Part shown: one piece after another, positions 25,345-33,363 of the stretch
How positions within the stretch are numbered: position 1 is the first letter of the stretch
Layout of the letters: every line of letters begins with the position of its first letter
The notes under the pieces: model-generated
Seen by the model: only the letters and a program-made list of their open reading frames with translations
Database searches by the model: none
What the model was told of the DNA's origin: nothing
Position numbers and translations under genes: made by a program
Assembly (NCBI GenBank): GCA_963697355.1
Contig: CAVONV010000030.1
Coordinates: 15,866-79,865, forward strand
Source of the DNA: CAVONV01 sp963697355
GTDB lineage: Bacteria > Acidobacteriota > Vicinamibacteria > Marinacidobacterales > DATDRI01
Length of the DNA: 64,000 bases
Reading direction: 5' to 3'

Positions 25345-26634
25345 CTAGGCCGTGGGTCGCAACTCGACATCCGGCACGGTGAACGACAGCCGCGGCAGCA
25401 GTTCTGTCTCGAGCACGTTCGACCAGGAATAGTGCTCCGCCGTTCGACGTCCGGCTTGCCTGAGAGCCCGATCCAGCTCCGGCTCTTTTCTCGTCCTTTG
25501 AAACGAGGTTAGAAACTCACCCGGCTCACCCGTCTCCATCACTAGGGCATTCCGGTCTGGAATAGCGTAGTCCTCACCCGTTCCACCCGTGCAGGCCAAC
25601 CCGCCTACCGCCATGGTCTCCAAGCCGACCAGCCCGAAAGGCTCATGACGGCTGTTCGCCAACACCGCGTCGGCGCAACAGAAAAGTACACGACGACACG
25701 GAGAGTCAATGGCGCTGCGAAGATTGACGATGTCAGCCCCATCCAACTGACTCAGAATCTCGAGCAAGCCTCGAGCACCGGGACATTCGAACATCCGCTC
25801 CACTACTCGCAGACCGAGTGCCCGAGCGGCTTCGAGCACCTCGGCCCCGTAGGGTTCCAACCCTCCTCGCGCAATCAGGAGAGGTCTTTCTCCTCGTTGT
25901 TTCAGTGCCTGTATGATGTTCAAAGTTGACATCCATCTTTTGTCAGGATCCCACCGAGCCACTTTGCACAGCACCGCCCGTCCCGTTAGCCGCGAGCGAA
26001 ACTCGTAGAGGTCCCCCACCTCGGGTGGAAAAAACGCTTCAGGTGACAAACCATTGTGAACTACGAGGGGATCTACGCCCCAAGGTTGCATCACCTTCCT
26101 CATGTAGTGGCTGACGGTCGTGATCTCCGCTGCTTCACCCAGCTTTGGCCATTCGATATCACCGAAGCCAAATGTGTTATTGGCATTCCAAAACATGGCG
26201 ACCTCGTCCCGGCTACCTGCCAAACGCAATAGCCAGTCCAGATGAATCACGGCGTTCACCGTCTGCCACTCCTCCGCCAGGACGACGGCATGTCCTCCTC
26301 TTCGCAGGTGAGGCGAGAGCACATTTCGCATCAAATAGGGCGGCAACGTCGAGGCATATTCCCTCTGCTTGCCCTCTTCGCCATCGTAGACTCCCATCGG
26401 ATGATATCGGCTGATCCATTGACACCAACGATGTAGATTCACGGAGCTCTCGAGCTCGTGACCTGGGAACCCCGGGTCGCCGACAAACCAAAGATGTGTC
26501 TCGAAGCCGGCCCGGGCCAAGGCTTCGCTCAATCCAGTCACTCGGCTCGACAACCCACCGGCACGAGAGTAGGCGTCCGGTCCTTCGAAACTGAGCAGAT
26601 GAAACTGTGTTCCGGCCTTCATGTCCTTCCTCAT
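25345..26634 (-). CDS. GT4-type glycosyltransferase (glycogen-synthase-like)
   Basis: This 429-residue GT-B protein has an N-terminal glycine-rich acceptor loop (YSRAGGLSSRVTGLSEALARA), a middle motif VVHNGLSPEAFFP, phosphate-binding Lys region CKVARWDPDKRW, and the C-terminal donor motif SRHEPFGLVGLETMAVGG with its E-x7-E pattern. It should transfer a sugar from a nucleotide donor; the acceptor is unknown. Resemblance to bacterial glycogen or trehalose synthases suggests storage or compatible-solute synthesis. It starts 12 bases after the tetraheme cytochrome gene and so falls under the sigma-54 promoter at 27164-27180. The first ATG has AGGA upstream. Confidence 0.82.
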   Translation of the reverse strand: MRKDMKAGTQFHLLSFEGPDAYSRAGGLSSRVTGLSEALARAGFETHLWFVGDPGFPGHELESSVNLHRWCQWISRYHPMGVYDGEEGKQREYASTLPPYLMRNVLSPHLRRGGHAVVLAEEWQTVNAVIHLDWLLRLAGSRDEVAMFWNANNTFGFGDIEWPKLGEAAEITTVSHYMRKVMQPWGVDPLVVHNGLSPEAFFPPEVGDLYEFRSRLTGRAVLCKVARWDPDKRWMSTLNIIQALKQRGERPLLIARGGLEPYGAEVLEAARALGLRVVERMFECPGARGLLEILSQLDGADIVNLRSAIDSPCRRVLFCCADAVLANSRHEPFGLVGLETMAVGGLACTGGTGEDYAIPDRNALVMETGEPGEFLTSFQRTRKEPELDRALRQAGRRTAEHYSWSNVLETELLPRLSFTVPDVELRPTA

Positions 26635-26646
26635 TTTGTCCTGCCT

Positions 26647-27120
26647 TCAATCCAAGGAATGCACGAACTTGCGCATGGTCTTGTAGTCGAACCACTGATA
26701 GTGCGGGCTGTCCGTACAGTGACACCTGACACAAACGTCCTTGCTAGGCAGCCTCATGGGTCCGCTGAGAGGAAGAAGGTCGTTCTCTGCAGCGGCGACG
26801 TGAGACAAGGCCGGACCGTGGCACACCTCGCATTGCACACCACCATTGAGCTCTCCCTCGCCTTGGTAGACAACATGGTCGTAACCCGTCACGTGACATT
26901 TCACACACCTGTCTCGTTGTTGTTTATCACTCAATCGATGAAGAGCCGCTTTATGCTTGGTTTTCCCCCATGCTCGATAGATCTCCTCATGGCATCCCTT
27001 GCAGGCTTTGGCCCATACATAAGGTGAAGAATGAACGTCACCCGCAGATATGGGTACTATTACGGACACCCCGAGCAGGAGCACGAGCGCTGGTAAGATC
27101 CAAATCCATCTCGAGCTCAT
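26647..27120 (-). CDS. Tetraheme cytochrome c (c554-like)
   Basis: The ATG at 27120 is chosen because it follows GAAGGAGGAAGTC. The 157-residue product has a signal or anchor helix (WIWILPALVLLLGVSVIVPI), then four CxxCH heme motifs: CKGCH, CVKCH, CEVCH and CVRCH, with extra His residues for bis-His ligation. It resembles the cytochrome c554 family and should carry electrons in the periplasm. The natural donor or acceptor is unknown. A near-perfect sigma-54 promoter lies 44 bases upstream, and the glycosyltransferase follows 12 bases downstream. It is divergent from an RsbRD gene that has its own sigma-54-like promoter. Confidence 0.88.
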   Translation of the reverse strand: MSSRWIWILPALVLLLGVSVIVPISAGDVHSSPYVWAKACKGCHEEIYRAWGKTKHKAALHRLSDKQQRDRCVKCHVTGYDHVVYQGEGELNGGVQCEVCHGPALSHVAAAENDLLPLSGPMRLPSKDVCVRCHCTDSPHYQWFDYKTMRKFVHSLD

Positions 27121-27163
27121 GACTTCCTCCTTCAGTGAATACACGCCTTTTTTGTTCTAGAGC

Positions 27164-27180
27164 AGCAACTTGTGTGCCAA
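27164..27180 (-). promoter_or_regulatory. Sigma-54 promoter, cytochrome-glycosyltransferase operon
   Basis: The minus strand reads TTGGCACACAAGTTGCT, a near-perfect -24/-12 match (GG, 10 bases, GC). The predicted transcript start is about 33 bases before the ATG at 27120. Confidence 0.8.
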
Positions 27181-27450
27181 AAGAGGACGTTGGTTCCACT
27201 CAGGGAAGTGCGACAACTCATTCTGGTTCAAGGCTTAGAAACACGTTGCCCGCCCGCATAAGGAACCTGCGCCTCACGGTCAGACACGCGCTTCCCGGCG
27301 AACGCGCGCCAAGACATGGAACACAAGGCCTACATACAATGATTTGAGGAGCTTACGAATGTGTCACACGGATCGCACAGAGTTTCTCAGGGATAGAGCG
27401 CATCCGCCTTCGGGAAAGAGAGGAGAACTCTCTCCCACACCGTTGTTACA

Positions 27451-27462
27451 GCGTCATGACGC
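27451..27462. promoter_or_regulatory. 12-bp palindrome beside a sigma-54-like promoter
   Basis: GCGTCATGACGC is a perfect palindrome ending 3 bases before the -24 element at 27465. A related GCGTCATTGACG lies at 27484-27495, on the other side of the promoter. It could be a repressor or activator site. Confidence 0.35.
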
Positions 27463-27464
27463 AG

Positions 27465-27481
27465 CGGCATCGGTCTTGCAA
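27465..27481 (+). promoter_or_regulatory. Sigma-54-like promoter, RsbRD gene 1
   Basis: CGGCATCGGTCTTGCAA has GG and GC 10 bases apart and a perfect TTGCA -12 element; the -24 element is CGGCAT rather than TGGCAC. It lies about 50 bases before the ATG at 27533. Confidence 0.6.
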
Positions 27482-27532
27482 AAGCGTCATTGACGACTTG
27501 AATCAAGACATTTGGAGAGAAAGGACAAGACC

Positions 27533-27982
27533 ATGTCTCTCGTCGAACTACTCAAAAGTAATCCCGAAACGATCCTATCGGAAGTATCGCAGTCGCTCGC
27601 ACGCTCTCATTTGCAGCACTACGAAGCCGAAGGTAAAACTGAGACTCACTATCGTTTGAGTGCGCTATATGAGCTCACCCTACATTGTCTGGAACAAAAA
27701 AGCACTACAGCTATGATCCAATACACCGAGAAGATCGCTCGTCAAAGATATTTGGCGGGCTTCGAGCTCTTCGAAGTACAAACCGCCTTCAATGTCTTGG
27801 AAGAAGTGCTCTGGAAGCGAATTCTGACTGAGATGGATCAGAACGATATCGTTGAGGCCATCGGCCTCGTCAGTACGATATTAGGGGCAGGCAAGGACAC
27901 TCTGGCTCGAACCTACGTTTCACTTGCCGCACGAGCCAAAGCCCCGTCCGTGGACCTCAAAGCCTTGTTTGCCGGCACCTAG
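27533..27982 (+). CDS. Stand-alone RsbRD N-terminal-domain protein, copy 1
   Basis: The ATG at 27533 follows aaaggacaagacc. The 149-residue all-helical protein matches the RsbT co-antagonist RsbRD N-terminal domain: LARSHLQHYEAEG, YTEKIARQRYLAGFELFEVQ, LEEVLWKRIL and GKDTLARTYVSLA. In classic stressosomes this non-heme globin-like domain is fused to a STAS domain; here the STAS part is absent. It is close to the protein at 39682, with the shared stretch FELFEVQTAFNVLEE against YDLFEVQTAINVLEE. Both have sigma-54-type promoters. It may sense or bind a partner in a stress response. No STAS or RsbT gene is in the window. Confidence 0.82.
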   Translation: MSLVELLKSNPETILSEVSQSLARSHLQHYEAEGKTETHYRLSALYELTLHCLEQKSTTAMIQYTEKIARQRYLAGFELFEVQTAFNVLEEVLWKRILTEMDQNDIVEAIGLVSTILGAGKDTLARTYVSLAARAKAPSVDLKALFAGT

Positions 27983-28011
27983 GACCCGACCAAGTATGAC
28001 GACTCCTTGGC

Positions 28012-29310
28012 TCAAGGAAGGAGTTTCCTCTCCTTCGCGCCGCGAATGAGCTCATCGCGAAACTTCGGTTCCGCGACCTCAATGAGGGCCTCCACTCGCT
28101 CGCGCAGGTTTCTTCCAAAGAGGTGGGCCACACCGTGCTCGGTCACTACGTAATGTACGTCGGCACGGGTTGTAACGACACCCGCCCCTTGTTGTAGAAA
28201 TGTCACGATGCGCGACTGGGAGCCTTTCTTGGCCGTGGAAGGTATGGCAATGATCGGCTTGCCGCCCTTGGAGTGAGCTGCCCCCCGTATGAAATCCACC
28301 TGGCCGCCGAAGCCCGAATAGATCCTCGACCCGATGGAGTCCGAACAAACTTGGCCGGTCAAATCCACCTCTATAGCCGAGTTGATGGCGATCATATTCT
28401 CGTTCTGACTGACGACGAAGGGGTCGTTGACATACTCCACCGGATGAGCTTCGATGAGCGGGTTGTTGTCCAAGTACTCGTAAAGCATTCGAGTCCCCAG
28501 AGCAAAGGTGATGACTACCTTACCCTGATGAAGCGTCTTCTTTTGCCCGGTGACGATACCCCGCTCGATGGCCTGCATCGCGCCGTCGGAAAGCATCTCG
28601 GTGTGGATGCCTAGATCCTTCAAGCCATCGGCCATCTCGTAGACCGCATCGGGTACACCGCCGATCCCCATCTGGAGCGTTGCACCATCGTGGAGCATCT
28701 CCCGAATATAGGCCCCGATCTTTTTCTCCACCTCGCTTGCCGGTTTCGGCTCGAGCTCTGGCAGCTTCTCTGTGGCCTCGACAATCGCGTCTACGCGATT
28801 GACGTGGATGAAGGAATCGCCGAGAACACGGGGCATGAGCTCGTTGACTTGGACGACGACCTTCTTGGCATTGGCACAAGCCGTTCGGGTGGCCAAGGTC
28901 TCGACACCGAAGCTCATGAAGCCATGCTCATCCGGAGGCGATACCATGACCATCGCCACGTCGAGAGGAACGATGCCTTGTTCGAAGAGCCTGGGGATTT
29001 GAAAGAGGAAAATGGGAACATAGTCCGCTCGTCCGGCGTTCACCGCTTCCCGATCCGCAGGCCCCACGAAAAGGGAGTTGTGCCTAAAATGTCCCTCCAT
29101 CTCGGGTCGACTCAGCGGGTCCTCGCCCAACAAGAGGACGTGTGAGAGCTGCACGTTCTCGAGCTCTGCGTAGCGTTCCGCCAATGCGCGCACTAGGGCC
29201 ATGGGGATGGCGGCGTTGCCACCGTAGTACACGCGATCTCCACTCTTGATGACTTGTACGGCTTCATCGGCGCGCCGCAACTTCTCGCGATACTGGTCAA
29301 GCCATGTCAT
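28012..29310 (-). CDS. Acetyl-CoA hydrolase/CoA-transferase family enzyme (4-hydroxybutyrate CoA-transferase-like)
   Basis: This 432-residue protein belongs to the AbfT/Cat1 branch of family I CoA-transferases. Visible features are GDRVYYGGNAAIPMALVRAL at the N-terminus, LQMGIGGVPDAV in the middle, and the signature MIAINSAIEVDLTGQV followed by GGQVDFIRGA. The catalytic Glu that forms the glutamyl-CoA thioester should be within the NSAIEVD segment. It swaps CoA between acyl groups, for example acetate with 4-hydroxybutyrate, propionate or succinate. The ATG overlaps the stop of alanine dehydrogenase by 4 bases, so the two are one operon. That pairing suggests amino-acid fermentation or overflow of pyruvate. 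Acyl specificity is not known. Confidence 0.88.
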   Translation of the reverse strand: MTWLDQYREKLRRADEAVQVIKSGDRVYYGGNAAIPMALVRALAERYAELENVQLSHVLLLGEDPLSRPEMEGHFRHNSLFVGPADREAVNAGRADYVPIFLFQIPRLFEQGIVPLDVAMVMVSPPDEHGFMSFGVETLATRTACANAKKVVVQVNELMPRVLGDSFIHVNRVDAIVEATEKLPELEPKPASEVEKKIGAYIREMLHDGATLQMGIGGVPDAVYEMADGLKDLGIHTEMLSDGAMQAIERGIVTGQKKTLHQGKVVITFALGTRMLYEYLDNNPLIEAHPVEYVNDPFVVSQNENMIAINSAIEVDLTGQVCSDSIGSRIYSGFGGQVDFIRGAAHSKGGKPIIAIPSTAKKGSQSRIVTFLQQGAGVVTTRADVHYVVTEHGVAHLFGRNLRERVEALIEVAEPKFRDELIRGAKERKLLP

Positions 29311-30446
29311 GTGGATGCTCCATCGACTCCCGAGGAGAGGATCTCCGCTATCGGAACAGGTTCTTGTCCCATCAACCGGGCAACGTGCTCGTTGACCAGC
29401 TTGCCCTTATACATGTACAGGCCCCGCGCCAAACCGGGATCCGCAGCCAGCACCGCTTCCGCGCCCTCGTGAGCCATCTTCAGCAAATAGGGCAACACCG
29501 AGATGGTCAGAGCTCGGGACGCCGTCCGAGGAACCGCCGCAGTCATGTTAGGCACGCAGTAGTGAATGACGTCATGAGTTTTGAACGTAGGGTTCTCCAA
29601 CTTGGTGGGGCGAGAGGTCTCGATACATCCTCCCTGATCGATCGACAGGTCGATGATCACGCTGCCCGGCCTCATGTTTTTGACCATTTCTTCGGTGACG
29701 ATGAAAGGAGATTTCGCACCAGGAGTCAAAACCGCACCGATCAGGACGTCGGCAATTTCCGTGAATCGCTCCAAGTTACGGACCGAAGCTACCGCGGTGG
29801 TGAGTTGAGGTCCCATATGCAGTTGACCTTGGCGCAGTGGTTCAACGTCCACATCGAGAATGATGACATGGGCTCCGCAGGCCAGAGAGAGTCGCGCGGC
29901 CGCTTGTCCGGCAGTCCCGGCCCCTAAGACGACCACGGTGGGAGCCGGAATTCCGGGAACTGCCCCCAAGAGCAAGCCGCGACCTCCAGAATCTTGTTTG
30001 AGAAGGTACGCAGCGGTTTGAACGGCCTGCTGTCCCGCGATCTCACTAATCGCGAGAAGGAGGGGCCGTCTCCCTTCGTGCTCGATGATCTCGTATCCAA
30101 TCAAGGTGGCGCTTTTCTCTATGAGCTTCTCGACGCGTTTGCGCGATGCCACGGCCAGATGAAGGAATCCGCATATCGTGCCCTCCGGACGAAGGGATTC
30201 GACGTCCTCGTCTCCCAGCGTGCTGAAACGACAGACCAAATCGGAACGTTGGTAGACCTCGTCTTTGCTGAAAACGACCTCGGCATCGACATCCCGGTAG
30301 TCCTGGTCCGTCCAAAGACAGTCCGAGCCTGCATCGGCCTCGATGTAAACCTCGTGCCCTAGTTGTGTGAGTTGAGAGACGCCGAATATGCTCAATCCCA
30401 CCCGATGCTCGTTTCGACGCCTCTCCTTGGGAACCCCGAACTTCAT
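29307..30446 (-). CDS. ald: Alanine dehydrogenase
   Basis: This 379-residue enzyme interconverts L-alanine with pyruvate and ammonia using NAD. Key features are MKFGVPKERRRNEHRVGL at the start with the substrate Arg, ALP/ald signature regions, the Rossmann motif VVVLGAGTAGQAAARLSL near residue 170, IIDLSIDQGGCIETSRPT, and HYCVPNMTAAVPRTASRAL near the end. All match the family, including length. It leads a two-gene operon with the CoA-transferase. I see no sigma-54 element upstream. It adds a pyruvate and ammonia node to a neighbourhood that also holds malic enzyme and glutamate dehydrogenase. Confidence 0.93.
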   Translation of the reverse strand: MKFGVPKERRRNEHRVGLSIFGVSQLTQLGHEVYIEADAGSDCLWTDQDYRDVDAEVVFSKDEVYQRSDLVCRFSTLGDEDVESLRPEGTICGFLHLAVASRKRVEKLIEKSATLIGYEIIEHEGRRPLLLAISEIAGQQAVQTAAYLLKQDSGGRGLLLGAVPGIPAPTVVVLGAGTAGQAAARLSLACGAHVIILDVDVEPLRQGQLHMGPQLTTAVASVRNLERFTEIADVLIGAVLTPGAKSPFIVTEEMVKNMRPGSVIIDLSIDQGGCIETSRPTKLENPTFKTHDVIHYCVPNMTAAVPRTASRALTISVLPYLLKMAHEGAEAVLAADPGLARGLYMYKGKLVNEHVARLMGQEPVPIAEILSSGVDGAST

Positions 30447-30723
30447 AGTTGCCTCCCTCGCGAAATCGACCTTTCGAGACAGTCCATCATCATTTCAGAA
30501 GTAGGGGCATTCGTCGAATAGGTTCTTGCCGCCGGAACAGCAGGAATGTCGGGACGAGGAGAAGGTCTAGAGAAAACGGTTGTGAGGTGGTCCCCTCGAC
30601 AAGTGCTGCATCGTCCGACTGAAGGAAACGGACGCCGGAATTCATCCTGGTTTGTTGGGAACCGCCTGTTGACACAGAATTTATCGAAGCACTAAAGTGG
30701 CCAGGCTGAGAGAGGAAAGACTC

Positions 30724-31776
30724 ATGACCATCAACTGCGCGGATTGCAGCGGTACCATTTGTGAAACCGGTCACAAGGACGTCGTTCCAGACGACTGTCC
30801 TATGCGAGGGGATTTCCCCGACTTTGGAAAGCTCTACTCCCAAGGACCATGGAGACAACTCGCTCATCAGGCGGCTATCATCGAAGCGGAAGGATATGGC
30901 CGATGGACGAGAGCCCACGAGATCTCTGAGCTGGCAAAACGTATGGACTACCTCCGTGTCGGGATCGCCCACTGCGTCGATATGGCAAGCGAAGCAGAGC
31001 TCACTTCCAGGTACTTCCGCTCTCGCGGTCTAGAGACCTTTGTCCCCCCGGAGAGCCTCCGAAGCGACCCCCTGGGTCAGGCCGGCCACTTTGCCGAGAA
31101 AGGAACCGACCTCAACGTCCTCGCTGGAATGTGCGTCGGTCATGACGCGATGTTCATTCGTGCCTCTTCGGCACCCGTCACTTCTCTGGTGGTAAGAGAC
31201 ACTAAGTTACATCACAATCCCGTAGCTGCCCTGTACACCGCTCAGAGCTACTTCAAGAATGCGTTGTATTACAGACACCAAGACGGCAATCCACAACCCT
31301 ATCGCGGCACCGATGATGCCGTGCTGGATACCACGTCTCGCTCCGTCGTCCGTGATGGCCAAGGCGAGTGGTGCCGCGTCGAAGAAACGATCGAGTTCGC
31401 CCACCGTCTCGGCATTTCAAGAATGGGAGTTGTTTTCTGCTCGGGATTCCAAAACGAAGCCCGTTTACTGAAGCGCGTCTTGGAAGCGAATGGTTTTTCC
31501 GTCAGTTCGAGCTGCTGCAAAACGGGCTCGGTCCCCAAGGAAGAACTAGGCATCACGGACAATCAGAAGGTTCGCCCCGGTCAACCGGAGATGATGTGTA
31601 ATCCGATCGCGCAAGCGGAGCTCCTCAACCGAGAAAAGGTCGAGCTCGTTCTTCTACTGGGTCAATGCGCCGGCCACGACTCCGCCACCATGGCGCATCT
31701 CGACGCACCCGCCGTTTGCACGGTGGCAAAAGACCGCGCGCTTGCCCACAACACGATCGCGGCACTGTACAACTAG
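30724..31776 (+). CDS. Tandem-duplicated DUF1847 protein
   Basis: The ATG at 30724 follows agaggaaag and opens MTINCADCSGTIC. The 350-residue product contains two copies of the DUF1847 core. Copy 1 has RVGIAHCVDMASEAELTSRYF, LAGMCVGHDAMFIRAS and HHNPVAALYTAQSYF; copy 2 has RMGVVFCSGFQNEARLLKRVL, LLGQCAGHDSATMAHLD and AHNTIAALYN. The usual protein is about 200 residues with one core. Many cysteines are conserved in both halves (C-x2-C at the start, CCK, MC), suggesting a metal cluster. Function unknown. A weak sigma-70-like TTGACA (30669) lies upstream. It stands between ald and the CGGC protein in the sigma-54-rich region. Confidence 0.8.
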   Translation: MTINCADCSGTICETGHKDVVPDDCPMRGDFPDFGKLYSQGPWRQLAHQAAIIEAEGYGRWTRAHEISELAKRMDYLRVGIAHCVDMASEAELTSRYFRSRGLETFVPPESLRSDPLGQAGHFAEKGTDLNVLAGMCVGHDAMFIRASSAPVTSLVVRDTKLHHNPVAALYTAQSYFKNALYYRHQDGNPQPYRGTDDAVLDTTSRSVVRDGQGEWCRVEETIEFAHRLGISRMGVVFCSGFQNEARLLKRVLEANGFSVSSSCCKTGSVPKEELGITDNQKVRPGQPEMMCNPIAQAELLNREKVELVLLLGQCAGHDSATMAHLDAPAVCTVAKDRALAHNTIAALYN

Positions 31777-31942
31777 AACGTCAATTGGAAGAGCTGCCGA
31801 GGCCACGACGAAGGTGAGGCAATAAGCAGCTTCCTGCCCTTGGCCCAGGGATATCGAAACATCGAGCAACGATCGCAACCGCTTTCGGCCTCCGGAGAAA
31901 AGATGGGCTGTGAGTCCTCGTTTCAACAACGGACGCGTTAGC

Positions 31943-32371
31943 CTAGTCGTAGGCCTTTCGAATGTCCTCCGTTGCCATCAAACCTTCGTTGACATGCAAG
32001 ATCGGCCACGATGAGAGATGCTTGTGCACGACGCGGTATTTCTGCGGGATGGGATGCGTTCCAATCACAACTGGGATGTCGTATTGCTTCTCGATATAGG
32101 TTTTGAAGTAGTCCACATAAGGGCAAGGCGGGTATCCCACCACCAACCCGGTAGCAAGGTGAATTGCTTGAGCACCGTTTCCGATCATTTCTTCCGGTAC
32201 GTACTCGATGTTTCCACCCGGGCAGCCACCACAGCTCGAGTAGCCGACGATTTCCAAGGGCTCATCCTTTGGGTATTGTGCAAACGCTCCTTCCCTTTCC
32301 CGCATGGATCGAAAACACTTGCCACCTCCGCAGTCCCGGTATCGATCGCAGATGATAATCCCGACTTTCAT
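31943..32371 (-). CDS. CGGC-domain protein
   Basis: The start at 32371 has GGAGGGAGATC just upstream. The 142-residue product has the CGGC-domain arrangement MKVGIIICDRYRDCGGGKCF, SSCGGCPGGNIEYVPEEM and GYPPCPYVDYFK. Its numerous cysteines probably bind a metal or cluster. The family is widespread in anaerobes and has no established biochemical function, though metal or redox sensing is often supposed. A near-perfect sigma-54 promoter (32408-32424) lies about 37 bases upstream, divergent from another sigma-54-like site. It is convergent with the DUF1847 gene, itself a Cys-rich unknown. Confidence 0.83.
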   Translation of the reverse strand: MKVGIIICDRYRDCGGGKCFRSMREREGAFAQYPKDEPLEIVGYSSCGGCPGGNIEYVPEEMIGNGAQAIHLATGLVVGYPPCPYVDYFKTYIEKQYDIPVVIGTHPIPQKYRVVHKHLSSWPILHVNEGLMATEDIRKAYD

Positions 32372-32407
32372 GATCTCCCTCCTTTGCCGGCAGTTGATGC
32401 CTACGGC

Positions 32408-32424
32408 TGCAATGTATGTGCCAA
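32408..32424 (-). promoter_or_regulatory. Sigma-54 promoter, CGGC gene
   Basis: The minus strand reads TTGGCACATACATTGCA, a near-perfect -24/-12 match with 10-base GG-to-GC spacing. The predicted start of transcription is about 26 bases before the ATG at 32371. Confidence 0.82.
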
Positions 32425-32554
32425 CGCGTAGATTCACTGAGCTTGTCTTCTCGATGGTACACCTTTTTCCATTTAGCGCCCGATATGTCTCCGCGTAATG
32501 AGCGGCATCCGTACCATTGGGGTTTGCATCGCGATTTTCCCGCATGAGTCCTGT

Positions 32555-32571
32555 CTGGCATGCCAGATGCA
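32555..32571 (+). promoter_or_regulatory. Sigma-54-like promoter, small membrane protein and TsaA genes
   Basis: CTGGCATGCCAGATGCA has the correct GG-N10-GC spacing, with TGGCAT at -24 and ATGCA at -12. It is about 97 bases before the ATG at 32668. Confidence 0.6.
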
Positions 32572-32667
32572 GTAGCGATCATCGACATCAATGACCAATG
32601 GCGACACAGAAACGAGCTGCAGTCGCCTCGGGTAGGTGCCGTTGACGCATGCACAAGGAGGTGGATG

Positions 32668-32814
32668 ATGTACGGCAAATTGCTTTGTATGATAGTCATT
32701 CTCCTGACTGGACTGCTGTACATGTTCGGCTTCATCGGCCAAGAGTCTTCAACTGACAATGCAAAGCCTCCCGAACGAGTTGCATCCAATGACGGTGATA
32801 CAGACAGAGAGTAA
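32668..32814 (+). CDS. Small single-span membrane protein
   Basis: The ATG at 32668 lies 6 bases after aaggagg; an adjacent ATG at 32665 is also possible. The 48-residue product has an N-terminal membrane helix (LLCMIVILLTGLLYMFGFI) and a short acidic tail (NAKPPERVASNDGDTDRE) that would face the periplasm or cytoplasm. I do not recognise the family. It is preceded by a sigma-54-like promoter and followed after 33 bases by the TsaA-domain gene, so the two are probably one operon. It could be a stress-induced small membrane protein. No catalytic feature is visible. Confidence 0.6.
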   Translation: MYGKLLCMIVILLTGLLYMFGFIGQESSTDNAKPPERVASNDGDTDRE

Positions 32815-32847
32815 ATGGATGCATGTTCCAGCGACATGGGAGGCTCG

Positions 32848-33363
32848 ATGAAGCTGACTGTGTCTGCGACAATCCCATTTCTTTTTGCACTATTGATCTA
32901 CACGTTTGGAGGTCCAATGCAATCACCCGAGAAAGAGATATTTACGGTGCATCCGGTAGGTCGGATTCACAAGCGAAGCACCGAGACCACCATCGAGATA
33001 GCATCCAGGTACCAAGAGGCACTCCTGGGGCTCGATGGATTCTCACACGTCTGGGTGTTCTGGTGGTTCGATCGTAACGACACGCCTCATAAGAGGTCTG
33101 TATTGAGGGTACATCCACAAGGGAATCCACAAAATCCCTTGACCGGCGTATTCGCCACCCGCTCACCGGCGCGACCCAACCTCATCGGCATGTCGCTGTG
33201 CAAAATACGGTCTATCCAAGGGAGCACGATTCGAGTCGATAGCATCGATGCCTTCGACAACACCCCCGTGCTGGATCTAAAACCCCACATACCGGGTTCC
33301 GATGGAGTGGAGAAAGCAACGGTACCATCGTGGATCAGCAGGACAAACACGCCTGACCTATAG
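32848..33363 (+). CDS. TsaA/TrmO-fold protein with an optional hydrophobic leader
   Basis: Two starts are plausible. The ATG at 32848 (gggagg upstream) gives 171 residues with a hydrophobic leader (LTVSATIPFLFALLIYTFGG). The ATG at 32917 (ggagg, 4-base spacer) gives 148 residues that match the normal cytoplasmic TsaA domain. The domain shows VHPVGRIHKR, DGFSHVWVFWWF, VFATRSPARPNLIGMS and NTPVLDLKPHIP. TrmO enzymes add a methyl group from S-adenosylmethionine to the t6A base of tRNA; that substrate is in the cytoplasm, so a leader is odd. It is downstream of a small membrane protein and overlaps the 3-prime end of the phosphatase gene by 6 bases. Confidence 0.8.
   Translation: MKLTVSATIPFLFALLIYTFGGPMQSPEKEIFTVHPVGRIHKRSTETTIEIASRYQEALLGLDGFSHVWVFWWFDRNDTPHKRSVLRVHPQGNPQNPLTGVFATRSPARPNLIGMSLCKIRSIQGSTIRVDSIDAFDNTPVLDLKPHIPGSDGVEKATVPSWISRTNTPDL

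Larger units (their letters stand above)
27145..27532. other. Intergenic regulatory region between divergent cytochrome and RsbRD genes
   Basis: This gap of about 390 bases has no convincing gene. It holds two divergent sigma-54-type promoters and a palindrome near the right end. Binding sites for an NtrC-type activator would be expected in the middle, but I cannot identify them. Confidence 0.5.

Noticed and set aside
30490..30972. A 160-codon minus-strand frame upstream of ald
   Set aside because: It overlaps the N-terminus of the DUF1847 gene antisense, has no family features, and its start lies inside that gene.
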